From the NCBI RefSeq assembly GCF_021347895.1, contig NC_067132.1, positions 124,001-188,000 of the forward strand: a DNA stretch of 64,000 bases. The letters are read 5' to 3'. The position numbers and the translations under genes are program-made. The notes beneath the pieces are model-generated. The model made no database searches, had not been told where the DNA came from, and saw only the letters and a program-made list of their open reading frames with translations. Shown piece by piece: positions 27,327 through 39,582 of the stretch (position 1 is the first letter of the stretch; each line of letters opens with the position of its first letter). The stretch comes from Acanthochromis polyacanthus. Taxonomy: Eukaryota > Chordata > Actinopteri > Pomacentridae.

Positions 27327-29391
27327 ATTTCAAGTCATTCTGAATATGAAATTTGTGTGTCAACAGTATGTTCACATAACTTCAGCCTTCATGATTTGTC
27401 TGCTCTTAAAATGCTGGTCCTGGCTGTATTACACAGTTTTTTCAAATATCCTGTCCATGCTATTGCTTCAAACCAGAGCATCTTAAACATCTTTTGCCTC
27501 CATAGAGCTAATATTTCAAGTCATTCCGAAGAAGGAATGTCTGTGTCAACATCATGTTTACGTTAATGCAGCATTCATGATGTTTTCAAATGCTGCTCCA
27601 GAGTTTAAATGCACAGTGTGGTCAAATATGCTGTACATGCAATTTCTTCTAACCAGAACATCTTAAACATCATTTGCCTTCATATAGATCACATTTCAGG
27701 TCATTCTGAAGAAGAAATTTGTGTGTCAACATTATGTTCACGTTGCTGCAGCTTTCGTGATTTTTCTGCTCTTATAATGCTGGTCCTGAGCTTTTTTGCG
27801 CAGTTTGGTCAAATATGCTGTACATGCAATTTCTTCAAACCAGAACACCTGAAACATCATTTGCTTTCAAATAGATCGCATTTCATGTCGTTCTGAAGAA
27901 GAAATTTAAATGTCAACATGAATTTCACGTTAATACAGCCAGCCTTCATGATTTTTCTGCGCTTAAAATGCTGGTCCTGAGCTGTAATGCACAGTCTGGT
28001 CAAATATGCTGTCCATGCAATTCCAGAATACCTTCAACATCATCTGCCTTCATATAAATCACATTTCAAGTCATTCTGTGGAAGAAATTTGTGTGTCAAC
28101 AGTATGTTCACATTAATGCAACCTTCATAATTTTTCTGCGCTTCAAATACTGGTCATGAGCTGTAAAATGCACGATTTGATCAAAGACGCTGTACATGCA
28201 ATTCCTTCTAACCAGAACATCTTAAACATCATTTGCCTTCATATAGATCACATGTCAAGTCATTCTGAAAATGCAATTTGTGTGTCAACATTTTGTTCAC
28301 GTTAATGCAGCATTCATGATTTTTTCAAATGCTGCTCCAGAGTTTAAATGCACAGTTTGGTCAAATATGCTGTACATGCAATTTCTTCAAACCAGAACAC
28401 CTTAAACATCATTTGCCTTCATATAGCCTTCATTTCAGGTCATTCTGAAGAAGAAATTTAAATGTCAACATGAATTTCACGTCAATACAGGCAGCCTTCA
28501 TGATTTATCTGCTCTTAAATGCTGGTCCTGAGCTGTAATACACAGTTTTTTCAAATATCCTGTCCATGCAATTCCTTCAAACCAGAACACCTTGAACATC
28601 ATTTGCCTTCATATAGATCACATTTCAGGTCATTCTGAAGAAGAAATTTGTGTGTCAACATTATGTTCACGTTGCTGCAGCTTTCGTGATTTTTCTGCTC
28701 TTATAATGCTGGTCCTGAGCTTTTTTGCGCAGTTTGGTGAAATATGCTGTACATGCAATTTCTTCGAACCAGAACATCTTAAACATCATTTGCCTTCATA
28801 TAGATCACATTTCAGGTCATTCTGAAGAAGAAATTTGTGTGTCAACATGAATTTCACGTTAATACAGGCAGCCTTCATGATTTTTCTGCTCTTAAATGCT
28901 GGTCCTGAGCTGTAATACACAGTTTTTTCAAATATCCTGTCCATGCAATTCCTTCAAACCAGAACACCTTGAACATCATTTGCCTTCATATAGATCACAT
29001 TTCAGGTCATTCTGAAGAAGAAATTTGTGTGTCAACATTATGTTCACGTTGCTGCAGCTTTCATGATTTGTCTGCTCTTATAATGCTGGTCCTGATCTTT
29101 TTTGCGCAGTTTGGTGAAATATGCTGTACATGCAATTTCTTCAAACCAGAACACCTTGAACATCATTTGCCTTCAATATCGATCGCATTTCATGTCATTC
29201 TGAAGAAGAAATTTAAATGTCAACATGAATTTCACGTTAATACAGCCAGCCTTCATGATTTTTCTGGCGCTTAAAATGCTGGTCCTGAGCTGTAATGCAC
29301 TGTTTGGTCAAATATGCTCTCCATGCAATTCCTTCCAACCAGAACATCTTAACCATCATTTACCTTAATATTGATCACATTTCAAGTCATT
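27327..29391. repeat. Satellite spacer between retrotransposon copies 2 and 3 (2,065 bp, shortened)
   Basis: Its monomer order follows the other spacers at both ends but is about 1,675 bp shorter than the copy 1-2 and copy 3-4 spacers. That is close to nine 187-bp monomers, as expected from unequal exchange within the satellite. A private extra G (tttctggcgctt) lies near 29,263. No gene is seen. Confidence 0.92.
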
Positions 29392-32300
29392 TCAGAAGAC
29401 CTTGATGAGAACAATAAAAGGCAAAGCCGCTACCTCTCCCGGGATAGGGAAACCGGGGCCTTCCCCTGGAGCCAGACCTGGGGGGGGAGCTCGTACAGGA
29501 GCGTTTGGTGGCCGAGCCTTGGGGTCCCGTGGGGCTCGGTCGGGCAAAGCCCGAAAAAGTAACACGGGGCCACCGCCCAGTGGACCCACCACCTACAGGG
29601 CAGGAAGTCGGGGTCGGGTGCTATGCCCACCGGGCAGTAGGCAGGAGCGGGCGCCTGGGCGTGCCGCCCCCTGGTGGCGTAGACTAGCTCTGGGGACGTG
29701 GAACGTCACCTCACTGGCGGGGAAGGAACCTGAGCTGGTGCGGGAGGTGGAGCGATACCGGCTAGATATAGTTGGGCTCGCCTCCACGCACAGCAAGGGT
29801 TCTGGAACCAGAATCCTGGAGAAGGGTTGGACTCTCTCCTACTCCGGAGTTGCCCAGGGAGAGAGGCGCCGGGCGGGTGTGGGGATACTCACAAGCCCCC
29901 GGCTGAGCGCCGCTTTGTTGGAGTTCTCCCCGGAGAACGAGAGGGTCGCCTCTCTGCGACTTCGTGTTGCAGGGGGGAAAACTCTGACTGTTGTCTGTGC
30001 TTATGCGCCGAACAGCAGTTCAGAGTATTCGGCCTTCTTGGAGTCTCTGGGTGGGGTCCTGGAAGGGGTACCGCCCGGGGATTCCATAGTTCTCCTGGGA
30101 GACTTCAACGCTCACGTGGGCAACGATGGAGAAACCTGGAGGGGGGTGATTGGGAGGAACGGCCTGCCCGATCTGAACCCGAGTGGTGTTTTTTTTACTG
30201 GACTTCTGTGCTAGTCATGGTTTGGCCGTAACAAACACCATGTTCGAGCATAAGGTTGCTCATAAGTGTACTTGGTACCAGAGCACCTTAGGCCAAAGGT
30301 CGATGATCGACTTTATAGTCATATCGTCAGACCTGCGGCCGTATGTCTTGGACACTCGGGTGAAGAGAGGTGCAGAGCTGTCAACTGATCACCACCTGGT
30401 GGTGAGTTGGATCCGATGGCGGGGAAGACTGCCGGACAGACCTGGTAAACCCAAACGTGTAGTGCGGGTGAACTGGGAACGTCTGGCGGAGGACCCTGTC
30501 CGTAGGGTTTTCAACTCCCACCTCCGGAAGAGTTTCTCCTGCATCCCGGGGGAGGTTGGGGACATGGATTCTGAGTGGTCCATGTTCAAAGCCTCCATTG
30601 CAGAAGCAGCTGTTAGGAGCTGTGGTCTGAAGGTCACTGGTGCCTGTCGTGGCGGCAATCCAAGGACCCGCTGGTGGACACCAGCGGTGAGGGAGGCCGT
30701 CAGGCTGAAAAAGGAGACTTATCAAGCCTGGTTGGCTCGGGGGTCTCCTGAAGCAGCTGACAGGTACCGGCTGGCCAAAAGGGCGGCAGCTGCGGCAGTG
30801 GTGGAAGCTAAAACTCGGGTGTGGGAGGAGTTCGGGGAGGCCATGGAGAAGGACTTTCGATCGACCTCGGGGAAGTTCTGGCAAACCATTCGACGCCTCA
30901 GGAAGGGGAAGCAAGGCTTCGCCCAGGCTGTGTATGGTCGGGGTGGAGAACTGTTGACCCGTACTGGGGATATCGTCGGGCGGTGGAAAGAGCACTTCGA
31001 GGAACTCCTTAACCCGGTAAACACGTCCTCTATGGAGGAGGCAGAGCCTGAAGACTCGGGAGTATCTGCGTCCATATCCGTGGCAGAGGTCGCCGAAGTA
31101 GTTAAAAAGCTCCTCGGTGGCAAGGCGCCAGGTGTGGACGAGATTCGCCCTGAGATGCTGAAGGCTCTGGACATTGTTGGACTGTCTTGGTTGACACGTC
31201 TATGCAATGTCGCGTGGGCATCGGGTACAGTACCTGGGGAGTGGCAGACCGGGGTGGTGGTCCCTATTTTTAAAAAGGGGGATCGGAGAGTGTGTGCCAA
31301 CTATCGCGGTATCACACTTCTCAGCCTCCCCGGGAAAGTTTACTCTAGGGTGCTGGAAGGGAGGATCCGACCGATAGTCGAACCTCGGATTCAGGAGGAG
31401 CAATGCGGATTCCGTCCCGGTCGTGGAACAGCAGACCAGCTCTTTACCCTTGCGGAGCTGCTGAGGGGGTCATGGGAGTATGACCTGCCAGTCTACATGT
31501 GCTTTGTAGATCTGGAGACGGCCTACGACCGTGTCCCCCGAGGGGCTTTGTGGGGGGCACTGCGGGAGTATGGGGTCCAAGGCTCGTTGTTACGGGCCGT
31601 TCGGTCCCTGTACAACCAAAGTGAGAGCTGTGTCCGCATACTCGGCATTAAGTCAGACATGTTTCCGGTGGGTGTTGGACTCCGCCAGGGCTGCCCCTTG
31701 TCTCCAATCCTGTTTGTGGTTTTCATGGACAGGATTTCAAGGCGCAGTCGTGGTGGGGAGGGTTTTCGGTTTGGGAGCCTCAGGATCGCTTCGCTGCTTT
31801 TTGCAGATGATGTGGTTTTGTTGGCATCCTCAGACCGTGACCTCCGGCACGCACTGGAGCGGTTTGCAGCCGAGTGTGAAGCGGCAGGGATGCGGATCAG
31901 CACCTCCAAGTCCGAGGCCATGGTTCTCTGCCGGAAACCGGTGGAGTGTTTCCTCCGGGTTGGGGGGGAGTTGCTTCCCCAAGCGAAGGAGTTTAAGTAT
32001 CTCGGGATCTTGTTCACGAGTGATGGGAAAATGGAGCGGGAGATGGACAGGCGGATTGGTGCGGCGTCAGCAGTAATGCGGGCGTTGTACCGAACCGTCG
32101 TGGTGAAGAGGGAGCTGAGCCGTAAGGCGAAACTCTCGATTTACCAGTCCATCTACGTTCCAACCCTCACCTATGGTCATGAGCTTTGGGTAGTGACCGA
32201 AAGAACAAGATCGCGGATACAAGCGGCCGAAATGAGCTTCCTCCGTAGGGTGGCTGGGCTCAGCCTTAGAGATAGGGTGAGGAGCTCAGACATCCGGAGG

Positions 32301-32614
32301 GAGCTCAGAGTAGAGCCGCTGCTCCTTCGCATCGAAAGGAGCCAGTTGAGGTGGTTTGGCCACCTGATTCGGATGCCTCCGGGGAGACTTCCTCTGGAGG
32401 TTTTCCGAGCACGTCCGTCTGGGAGGAGACCCCGGGGCAGACCCAGAACTCACTGGAGAGATTATATATCTCGTCTGGCCTGGGAACGCCTCGGGATCCC
32501 CCAGGAAGAGCTGGAAAGTGTCGCTGGGGGGAGGGACGTTTGAAACGACCTGCTTCGCCTGCTGGCCCCGTGACCCGGCCCCGGATAAGCGGAGGAAAAT
32601 GGATGGATGGATGG
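29392..32614 (+). mobile_element. Rex3-like retrotransposon, copy 3, full length
   Basis: This 3,223-bp copy is flanked by atttcaagtcatt at 29,379-29,391 and 32,615-32,627 and carries the same 5' end and ATGG tail. It has the eight-T run (30,189-30,196) shared with copies 4 and 5, where copies 1 and 2 have seven T. Confidence 0.93.
29405..32543 (+). pseudogene. Retrotransposon EN/RT polyprotein, copy 3, one frameshift
   Basis: An extra T in the run at 30,189-30,196 breaks the frame after about 265 codons, within the endonuclease. The 5' frame ends at 30,214, and a second frame, open from 30,183 to 32,543, carries the rest of the endonuclease and the whole reverse transcriptase. Private substitutions are FVDLETAYD (lysine to threonine, next to the first catalytic aspartate) and RTHWRDY in place of RTRWRDY. 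The catalytic aspartates themselves and FADD are kept. Because the lesion is in a homopolymer, either ribosomal slippage or a base-calling error could hide an intact protein, but the same T8 in three copies argues that it is real and inherited. Confidence 0.87.
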
Positions 32615-35600
32615 ATTTCAAGTCATTCTGAATATGAAATTTGTGTGTCAACAGTATGTTCACATAACTTCAGCCTTCATGATTTGTCTGCTCTTAAAAT
32701 GCTGGTCCTGGCTGTATTACACAGTTTTTTCAAATATCCTGTCCATGCTATTGCTTCAAACCAGAGCATCTTAAACATCTTTTGCCTCCATAGAGCTAAT
32801 ATTTCAAGTCATTCCGAAGAAGGAATGTCTGTGTCAACATCATGTTTACGTTAATGCAGCATTCATGATGTTTTCAAATGCTGCTCCAGAGTTTAAATGC
32901 ACAGTGTGGTCAAATATGCTGTACATGCAATTTCTTCTAACCAGAACATCTTAAACATCATTTGCCTTCATATAGATCACATTTCAGGTCATTCTGAAGA
33001 AGAAATTTGTGTGTCAACATTATGTTCACGTTGCTGCAGCTTTCGTGATTTTTCTGCTCTTATAATGCTGGTCCTGAGCTTTTTTGCGCAGTTTGGTCAA
33101 ATATGCTGTACATGCAATTTCTTCAAACCAGAACACCTGAAACATCATTTGCTTTCAAATAGATCGCATTTCATGTCGTTCTGAAGAAGAAATTTAAATG
33201 TCAACATGAATTTCACGTTAATACAGCCAGCCTTCATGATTTTTCTGCGCTTAAAATGCTGGTCCTGAGCTGTAATGCACAGTCTGGTCAAATATGCTGT
33301 CCATGCAATTCCAGAATACCTTCAACATCATCTGCCTTCATATAAATCACATTTCAAGTCATTCTGTGGAAGAAATTTGTGTGTCAACAGTATGTTCACA
33401 TTAATGCAACCTTCATAATTTTTCTGCGCTTCAAATACTGGTCATGAGCTGTAAAATGCACGATTTGATCAAAGACGCTGTACATGCAATTCCTTCTAAC
33501 CAGAACATCTTAAACATCATTTGCCTTCATATAGATCACATGTCAAGTCATTCTGAAAATGCAATTTGTGTGTCAACATTTTGTTCACGTTAATGCAGCA
33601 TTCATGATTTTTTCAAATGCTGCTCCAGAGTTTAAATGCACAGTTTGGTCAAATATGCTGTACATGCAATTTCTTCAAACCAGAACACCTTAAACATCAT
33701 TTGCCTTCATATAGCCTTCATTTCAGGTCATTCTGAAGAAGAAATTTAAATGTCAACATGAATTTCACGTCAATACAGGCAGCCTTCATGATTTATCTGC
33801 TCTTAAATGCTGGTCCTGAGCTGTAATACACAGTTTTTTCAAATATCCTGTCCATGCAATTCCTTCAAACCAGAACACCTTGAACATCATTTGCCTTCAT
33901 ATAGATCACATTTCAGGTCATTCTGAAGAAGAAATTTGTGTGTCAACATTATGTTCACGTTGCTGCAGCTTTCGTGATTTTTCTGCTCTTATAATGCTGG
34001 TCCTGAGCTTTTTTGCGCAGTTTGGTGAAATATGCTGTACATGCAATTTCTTCTAACCAGAACACCTTAAACATCATTTGCCTTCATATAGATCGCATTT
34101 CATGTCATTCTGAAGAAGAAATTTAAATGTCAACATGAATTTCATGTTAATACAGCCAGCCTTCATGATTTTTCTGCGCTTAAAATGCTGGTCCTGAGCT
34201 GTAATGCACAGTCTGGTCAAATATGCTGTCCATGCAATTCCTTCTAACCAGAGCATCTTAAACATCATTTACCTTAATATAGATCACATTTCAAGTCATT
34301 CTGAATATGAAATTTGTGTGTCAACATTTTGTTCACGTTAATGCAGCTTTCATGATTTGTCTGCTCTTATAATGCTGGTCCTGAGCTTTTTTACGCAGTT
34401 TGGTGAAATATGCTGTACATGCAATTTCTTCAAACCAGAACACCTTAAACATCATTTGCCGTCATATAGATCGCATTTCATGTCGTTCTGAAGAAGAAAT
34501 TTAAATGTCAACATGACTTTCACGTTAATACAGCCAGCCTTCATGATTTTTCTGCGCTTAAAATGCTCTTCCTGAGCTGTAATGCACTAATTCGTCAAAT
34601 ATGCTGTCCATGCAAATTTCTTCTAACCAGAACATCTTAAACATCACTTACCTTAATATAGATCACATTTCAGGTCATTCTGAAGAAGAAATTTGTGTGT
34701 CAACATTATGTTCACGTTGCTGCAGCTTTCATGATTTGTCTGCTCTTAAAATGCTGGTCCTGAGATCTATTACACAGTTTTTTCAAATATCCTGTCCATG
34801 CTATTGCTTCAAACCAGAGCATCTTAAACATCTTTTGCCTCCATAGAGCTAATATTTCAAGTCATTCCGAAGAAGGAATGTCTGTGTCAACATCATGTTT
34901 ACGTTAATGCAGCATTCATGATGTTTTCAAATGCTGCTCCAGAGTTTAATGCACAGTGTGGTCAAATATGCTGTACATGCAATTTCTTCTAACCAGAACA
35001 TCTTAAACATCATGTGCCTTCATATGGATCGCATTTCATGTCATTCTGAAGAAGAAATTTAAATGTCAACATGAATTTCACGTTAATACAGCCAGCCTTC
35101 ATGATTTTTCTGCTCTTAAAATGCTGGTCCTGAGCTGTAATGCACTGTTTGGTCAAATATGCTCTCCATGCAATTCCTTCTAACCAGAACATCTTAAACA
35201 TCATTTACCTTAATATTGATCACATTTCAGGTTATTCAGATGTTGAAATTTGTGTGTCAACATTATGTTCACGTTACTTCAGCCTTCATGATTTTCCTGC
35301 TCTTAAAATGCTGGTTCTGAGCTGTAATACACAGTTTTTTCAAATATCCATTCCATGCAATTTCTTGTAACCAGAACACCTTAAACATCATTTGCCTTCA
35401 TATAGATCACATTTCAGGTTATTCAGATGTTGAAATTTGTGTGTCAACATTATGTTCTCGTTACTTCAGCCTTCATGATTTTTCTGCTCTTAAAATACTG
35501 GTCCTGAGCTGTATTACACAGTTTTTTCAAATATCCTGTCCATGCTATTGCTTCAAACCAGAGCATCTTAAACATCTTTTGCCTCCATCGAGCAAATATT

Positions 35601-36359
35601 TCAAGTCATTCCGAAGAAGGAATGTCTGTGTCAACATCATGTTTACGTTAATGCAGCATTCATGATGTTTTCAAATGCTGCTCCAGAGTTTAAATGCACA
35701 GTGTGGTCAAATATGCTGTACATGCAATTTCTTCTAACCAGAACATCTTAAACATCATTTGCCTTCATATAGATCACATTTCAGGTCATTCTGAAGAAGA
35801 AATTTGTGTGTCAACATGAATTTCACGTTAATATAGGCAGCCTTCATGATTTTTCTGCTCTTAAATGCTGGTCCTGAGCTGTAATACACAGTTTTTTCAA
35901 ATATCCTGTCCATGCAATTCCTTCAAACCAGAACACCTTGAACATCATTTGCCTTCATATAGATCACATTTCAGGTCATTCTGAAGAAGAAATTTGTGTG
36001 TCAACATTATGTTCACGTTGCTGCAGCTTTCATGATTTGTCTGCTCTTATAATGCTGGTCCTGATCTTTTTTGCGCAGTTTGGTGAAATATGCTGTACAT
36101 GCAATTTCTTCAAACCAGAACACCTTGAACATCATTTGCCTTCAATATCGATCGCATTTCATGTCATTCTGAAGAAGAAATTTAAATGTCAACATGAATT
36201 TCACGTTAATACAGCCAGCCTTCATGATTTTTCTGCGCTTAAAATGCTGGTCCTGAGCTGTAATGCACTGTTTGGTCAAATATGCTCTCCATGCAATTCC
36301 TTCCAACCAGAACATCTTAACCATCATTTACCTTAATATTGATCACATTTCAAGTCATT
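32615..36359. repeat. Satellite spacer between retrotransposon copies 3 and 4 (3,745 bp)
   Basis: This satellite runs closely parallel to the copy 1-2 spacer. A variant ttcatgttaatacag appears at about 34,140 and recurs after copy 4, and the variant atataggcagcc appears at about 35,831, just upstream of copy 4, and recurs at about 42,979 upstream of copy 5. No gene is seen. Confidence 0.93.
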
Positions 36360-39300
36360 TCAGAAGACCTTGATGAGAACAATAAAAGGCAAAGCCGCTA
36401 CCTCTCCCGGGATAGGGAAACCGGGGCCTTCCCCTGGAGCCAGACCTGGGGGGGGAGCTCGTACAGGAGCGTTTGGTGGCCGAGCCTTGGGGTCCCGTGG
36501 GGCTCGGTCGGGCAAAGCCCGAAAAAGTAACACGGGGCCACCGCCCAGTGGACCCACCACCTACAGGGCAGGAAGTCGGGGTCGGGTGCTATGCCCACCG
36601 GGCAGTAGGCAGGAGCGGGCGCCTGGGCGTGCCGCCCCCTGGTGGCGTAGACTAGCTCTGGGGACGTGGAACGTCACCTCACTGGCGGGGAAGGAACCTG
36701 AGCTGGTGCGGGAGGTGGAGCGATACCGGCTAGATATAGTTGGGCTCGCCTCCACGCACAGCAAGGGTTCTGGAACCAGAATCCTGGAGAAGGGTTGGAC
36801 TCTCTCCTACTCCGGAGTTGCCCAGGGAGAGAGGCGCCGGGCGGGTGTGGGGATACTCACAAGCCCCCGGCTGAGCGCCGCTTTGTTGGAGTTCTCCCCG
36901 GAGAACGAGAGGGTCGCCTCTCTGCGACTTCGTGTTGCAGGGGGGAAAACTCTGACTGTTGTCTGTGCTTATGCGCCGAACAGCAGTTCAGAGTATTCGG
37001 CCTTCTTGGAGTCTCTGGGTGGGGTCCTGGAAGGGGTACCGCCCGGGGATTCCATAGTTCTCCTGGGAGACTTCAACGCTCACGTGGGCAACGATGGAGA
37101 AACCTGGAGGGGGGTGATTGGGAGGAACGGCCTGCCCGATCTGAACCCGAGTGGTGTTTTTTTTACTGGACTTCTGTGCTAGTCATGGTTTGGCCGTAAC
37201 AAACACCATGTTCGAGCATAAGGTTGCTCATAAGTGTACTTGGTACCAGAGCACCTTAGGCCAAAGGTCGATGATCGACTTTATAGTCATATCGTCAGAC
37301 CTGCGGCCGTATGTCTTGGACACTCGGGTGAAGAGAGGTGCAGAGCTGTCAACTGATCACCACCTGGTGGTGAGTTGTATCCGATGGCGGGGAAGACTGC
37401 CGGACAGACCTGGTAAACCCAAACGTGTAGTGCGGGTGAACTGGGAACGTCTGGCGGAGGACCCTGTCCGTAGGGTTTTCAACTCCCACCTCCGGAAGAG
37501 TTTCTCCTGCATCCCGGGGGAGGTTGGGGACATGGATTCTGAGTGGTCCATGTTCAAAGCCTCCATTGCAGAAGCAGCTGTTAGGAGCTGTGGTCTGAAG
37601 GTCACTGGTGCCTGTCGTGGCGGCAATCCAAGGACCCGCTGGTGGACACCAGCGGTGAGGGAGGCCGTCAGGCTGAAAAAGGAGACTTATCAAGCCTGGT
37701 TGGCTCGGGGGTCTCCTGAAGCAGCTGACAGGTACCGGCTGGCCAAAAGGGCGGCAGCTGCGGCAGTGGTGGAAGCTAAAACTCGGGTGTGGGAGGAGTT
37801 CGGGGAGGCCATGGAGAAGGACTTTCGATCGACCTCGGGGAAGTTCTGGCAAACCATTCGACGCCTCAGGAAGGGGAAGCAAGGCTTCGCCCAGGCTGTG
37901 TATGGTCGGGGTGGAGAACTGTTGACCCGTACTGGGGATATCGTCGGGCGGTGGAAAGAGCACTTCGAGGAACTCCTTAACCCGGTAAACACGTCCTCTA
38001 TGGAGGAGGCAGAGCCTGAAGACTCGGGAGTATCTGCGTCCATATCCGTGGCAGAGGTCGCCGAAGTAGTTAAAAAGCTCCTCGGTGGCAAGGCGCCAGG
38101 TGTGGACGAGATTCGCCCTGAGATGCTGAAGGCTCTGGACATTGTTGGACTGTCTTGGTTGACACGTCTATGCAATGTCGCGTGGGCATCGGGTACAGTA
38201 CCTGGGGAGTGGCAGACCGGGGTGGTGGTCCCTATTTTTAAAAAGGGGGATCGGAGAGTGTGTGCCAACTATCGCGGTATCACACTTCTCAGCCTCCCCG
38301 GGAAAGTTTACTCTAGGGTGCTGGAAGGGAGGATCCGACCGATAGTCGAACCTCGGATTCAGGAGGAGCAATGCGGATTCCGTCCCGGTCGTGGAACAGC
38401 AGACCAGCTCTTTACCCTTGCGGAGCTGCTGAGGGGGTCATGGGAGTATGACCTGCCAGTCTACATGTGCTTTGTAGATCTGGAGAAGGCCTACGACCGT
38501 GTCCCCCGAGGGGCTTTGTGGGGGGCACTGCGGGAGTATGGGGTCCAAGGCTCGTTGTTACGGGCCGTTCGGTCCCTGTACAACCAAAGTGAGAGCTGTG
38601 TCCGCATACTCGGCATTAAGTCAGACATGTTTCCGGTGGGTGTTGGACTCCGCCAGGGCTGCCCCTTGTCTCCAATCCTGTTTGTGGTTTTCATGGACAG
38701 GATTTCAAGGCGCAGTCGTGGTGGGGAGGGTTTTCGGTTTGGGAGCCTCAGGATCGCTTCGCTGCTTTTTGCAGATGATGTGGTTTTGTTGGCATCCTCA
38801 GACCGTGACCTCCGGCACGCACTGGAGCGGTTTGCAGCCGAGTGTGAAGCGGCAGGGATGCGGATCAGCACCTCCAAGTCCGAGGCCATGGTTCTCTGCC
38901 GGAAACCGGTGGAGTGTTTCCTCCGGGTTGGGGGGGAGTTGCTTCCCCAAGCGAAGGAGTTTAAGTATCTCGGGATCTTGTTCACGAGTGATGGGAAAAT
39001 GGAGCGGGAGATGGACAGGCGGATTGGTGCGGCGTCAGCAGTAATGCGGGCGTTGTACCGAACCGTCGTGGTGAAGAGGGAGCTGAGCCGTAAGGCGAAA
39101 CTCTCGATTTACCAGTCCATCTACGTTCCAACCCTCACCTATGGTCATGAGCTTTGGGTAGTGACCGAAAGAACAAGATCGCGGATACAAGCGGCCGAAA
39201 TGAGCTTCCTCCGTAGGGTGGCTGGGCTCAGCCTTAGAGATAGGGTGAGGAGCTCAGACATCCGGAGGGAGCTCAGAGTAGAGCCGCTGCTCCTTCGCAT

Positions 39301-39582
39301 CGAAAGGAGCCAGTTGAGGTGGTTTGGCCACCTGATTCGGATGCCTCCGGGGAGACTTCCTCTGGAGGTTTTCCGAGCACGTCCGTCTGGGAGGAGACCC
39401 CGGGGCAGACCCAGAACTCGCTGGAGAGATTATATATCTCGTCTGGCCTGGGAACGCCTCGGGATCCCCCAGGAAGAGCTGGAAAGTGTCGCTGGGGGGA
39501 GGGACGTTTGAAACGACCTGCTTCGCCTGCTGGCCCCGTGACCCGGCCCCGGATAAGCGGAGGAAAATGGATGGATGGATGG
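36360..39582 (+). mobile_element. Rex3-like retrotransposon, copy 4, full length
   Basis: This 3,223-bp copy has its target duplication at 36,347-36,359 and 39,583-39,595 and the same termini as the other copies. It shares the T8 run with copies 3 and 5, and its flanking satellite shares additional variants with copy 5 (atataggcagcc upstream and a mosaic monomer near 39,870 downstream). This makes 4 and 5 the most recently separated pair. Confidence 0.93.
36373..39511 (+). pseudogene. Retrotransposon EN/RT polyprotein, copy 4, one frameshift
   Basis: It carries the same extra T as copy 3 (run 37,157-37,164), so the 5' frame stops at 37,182 and a second frame runs 37,151-39,511. It has a private tryptophan-to-cysteine change just after the STDHHLVV motif of the endonuclease (VVSCIRW instead of VVSWIRW). 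Reverse transcriptase motifs [19 protein letters not shown] and FADD are unchanged. Confidence 0.87.
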
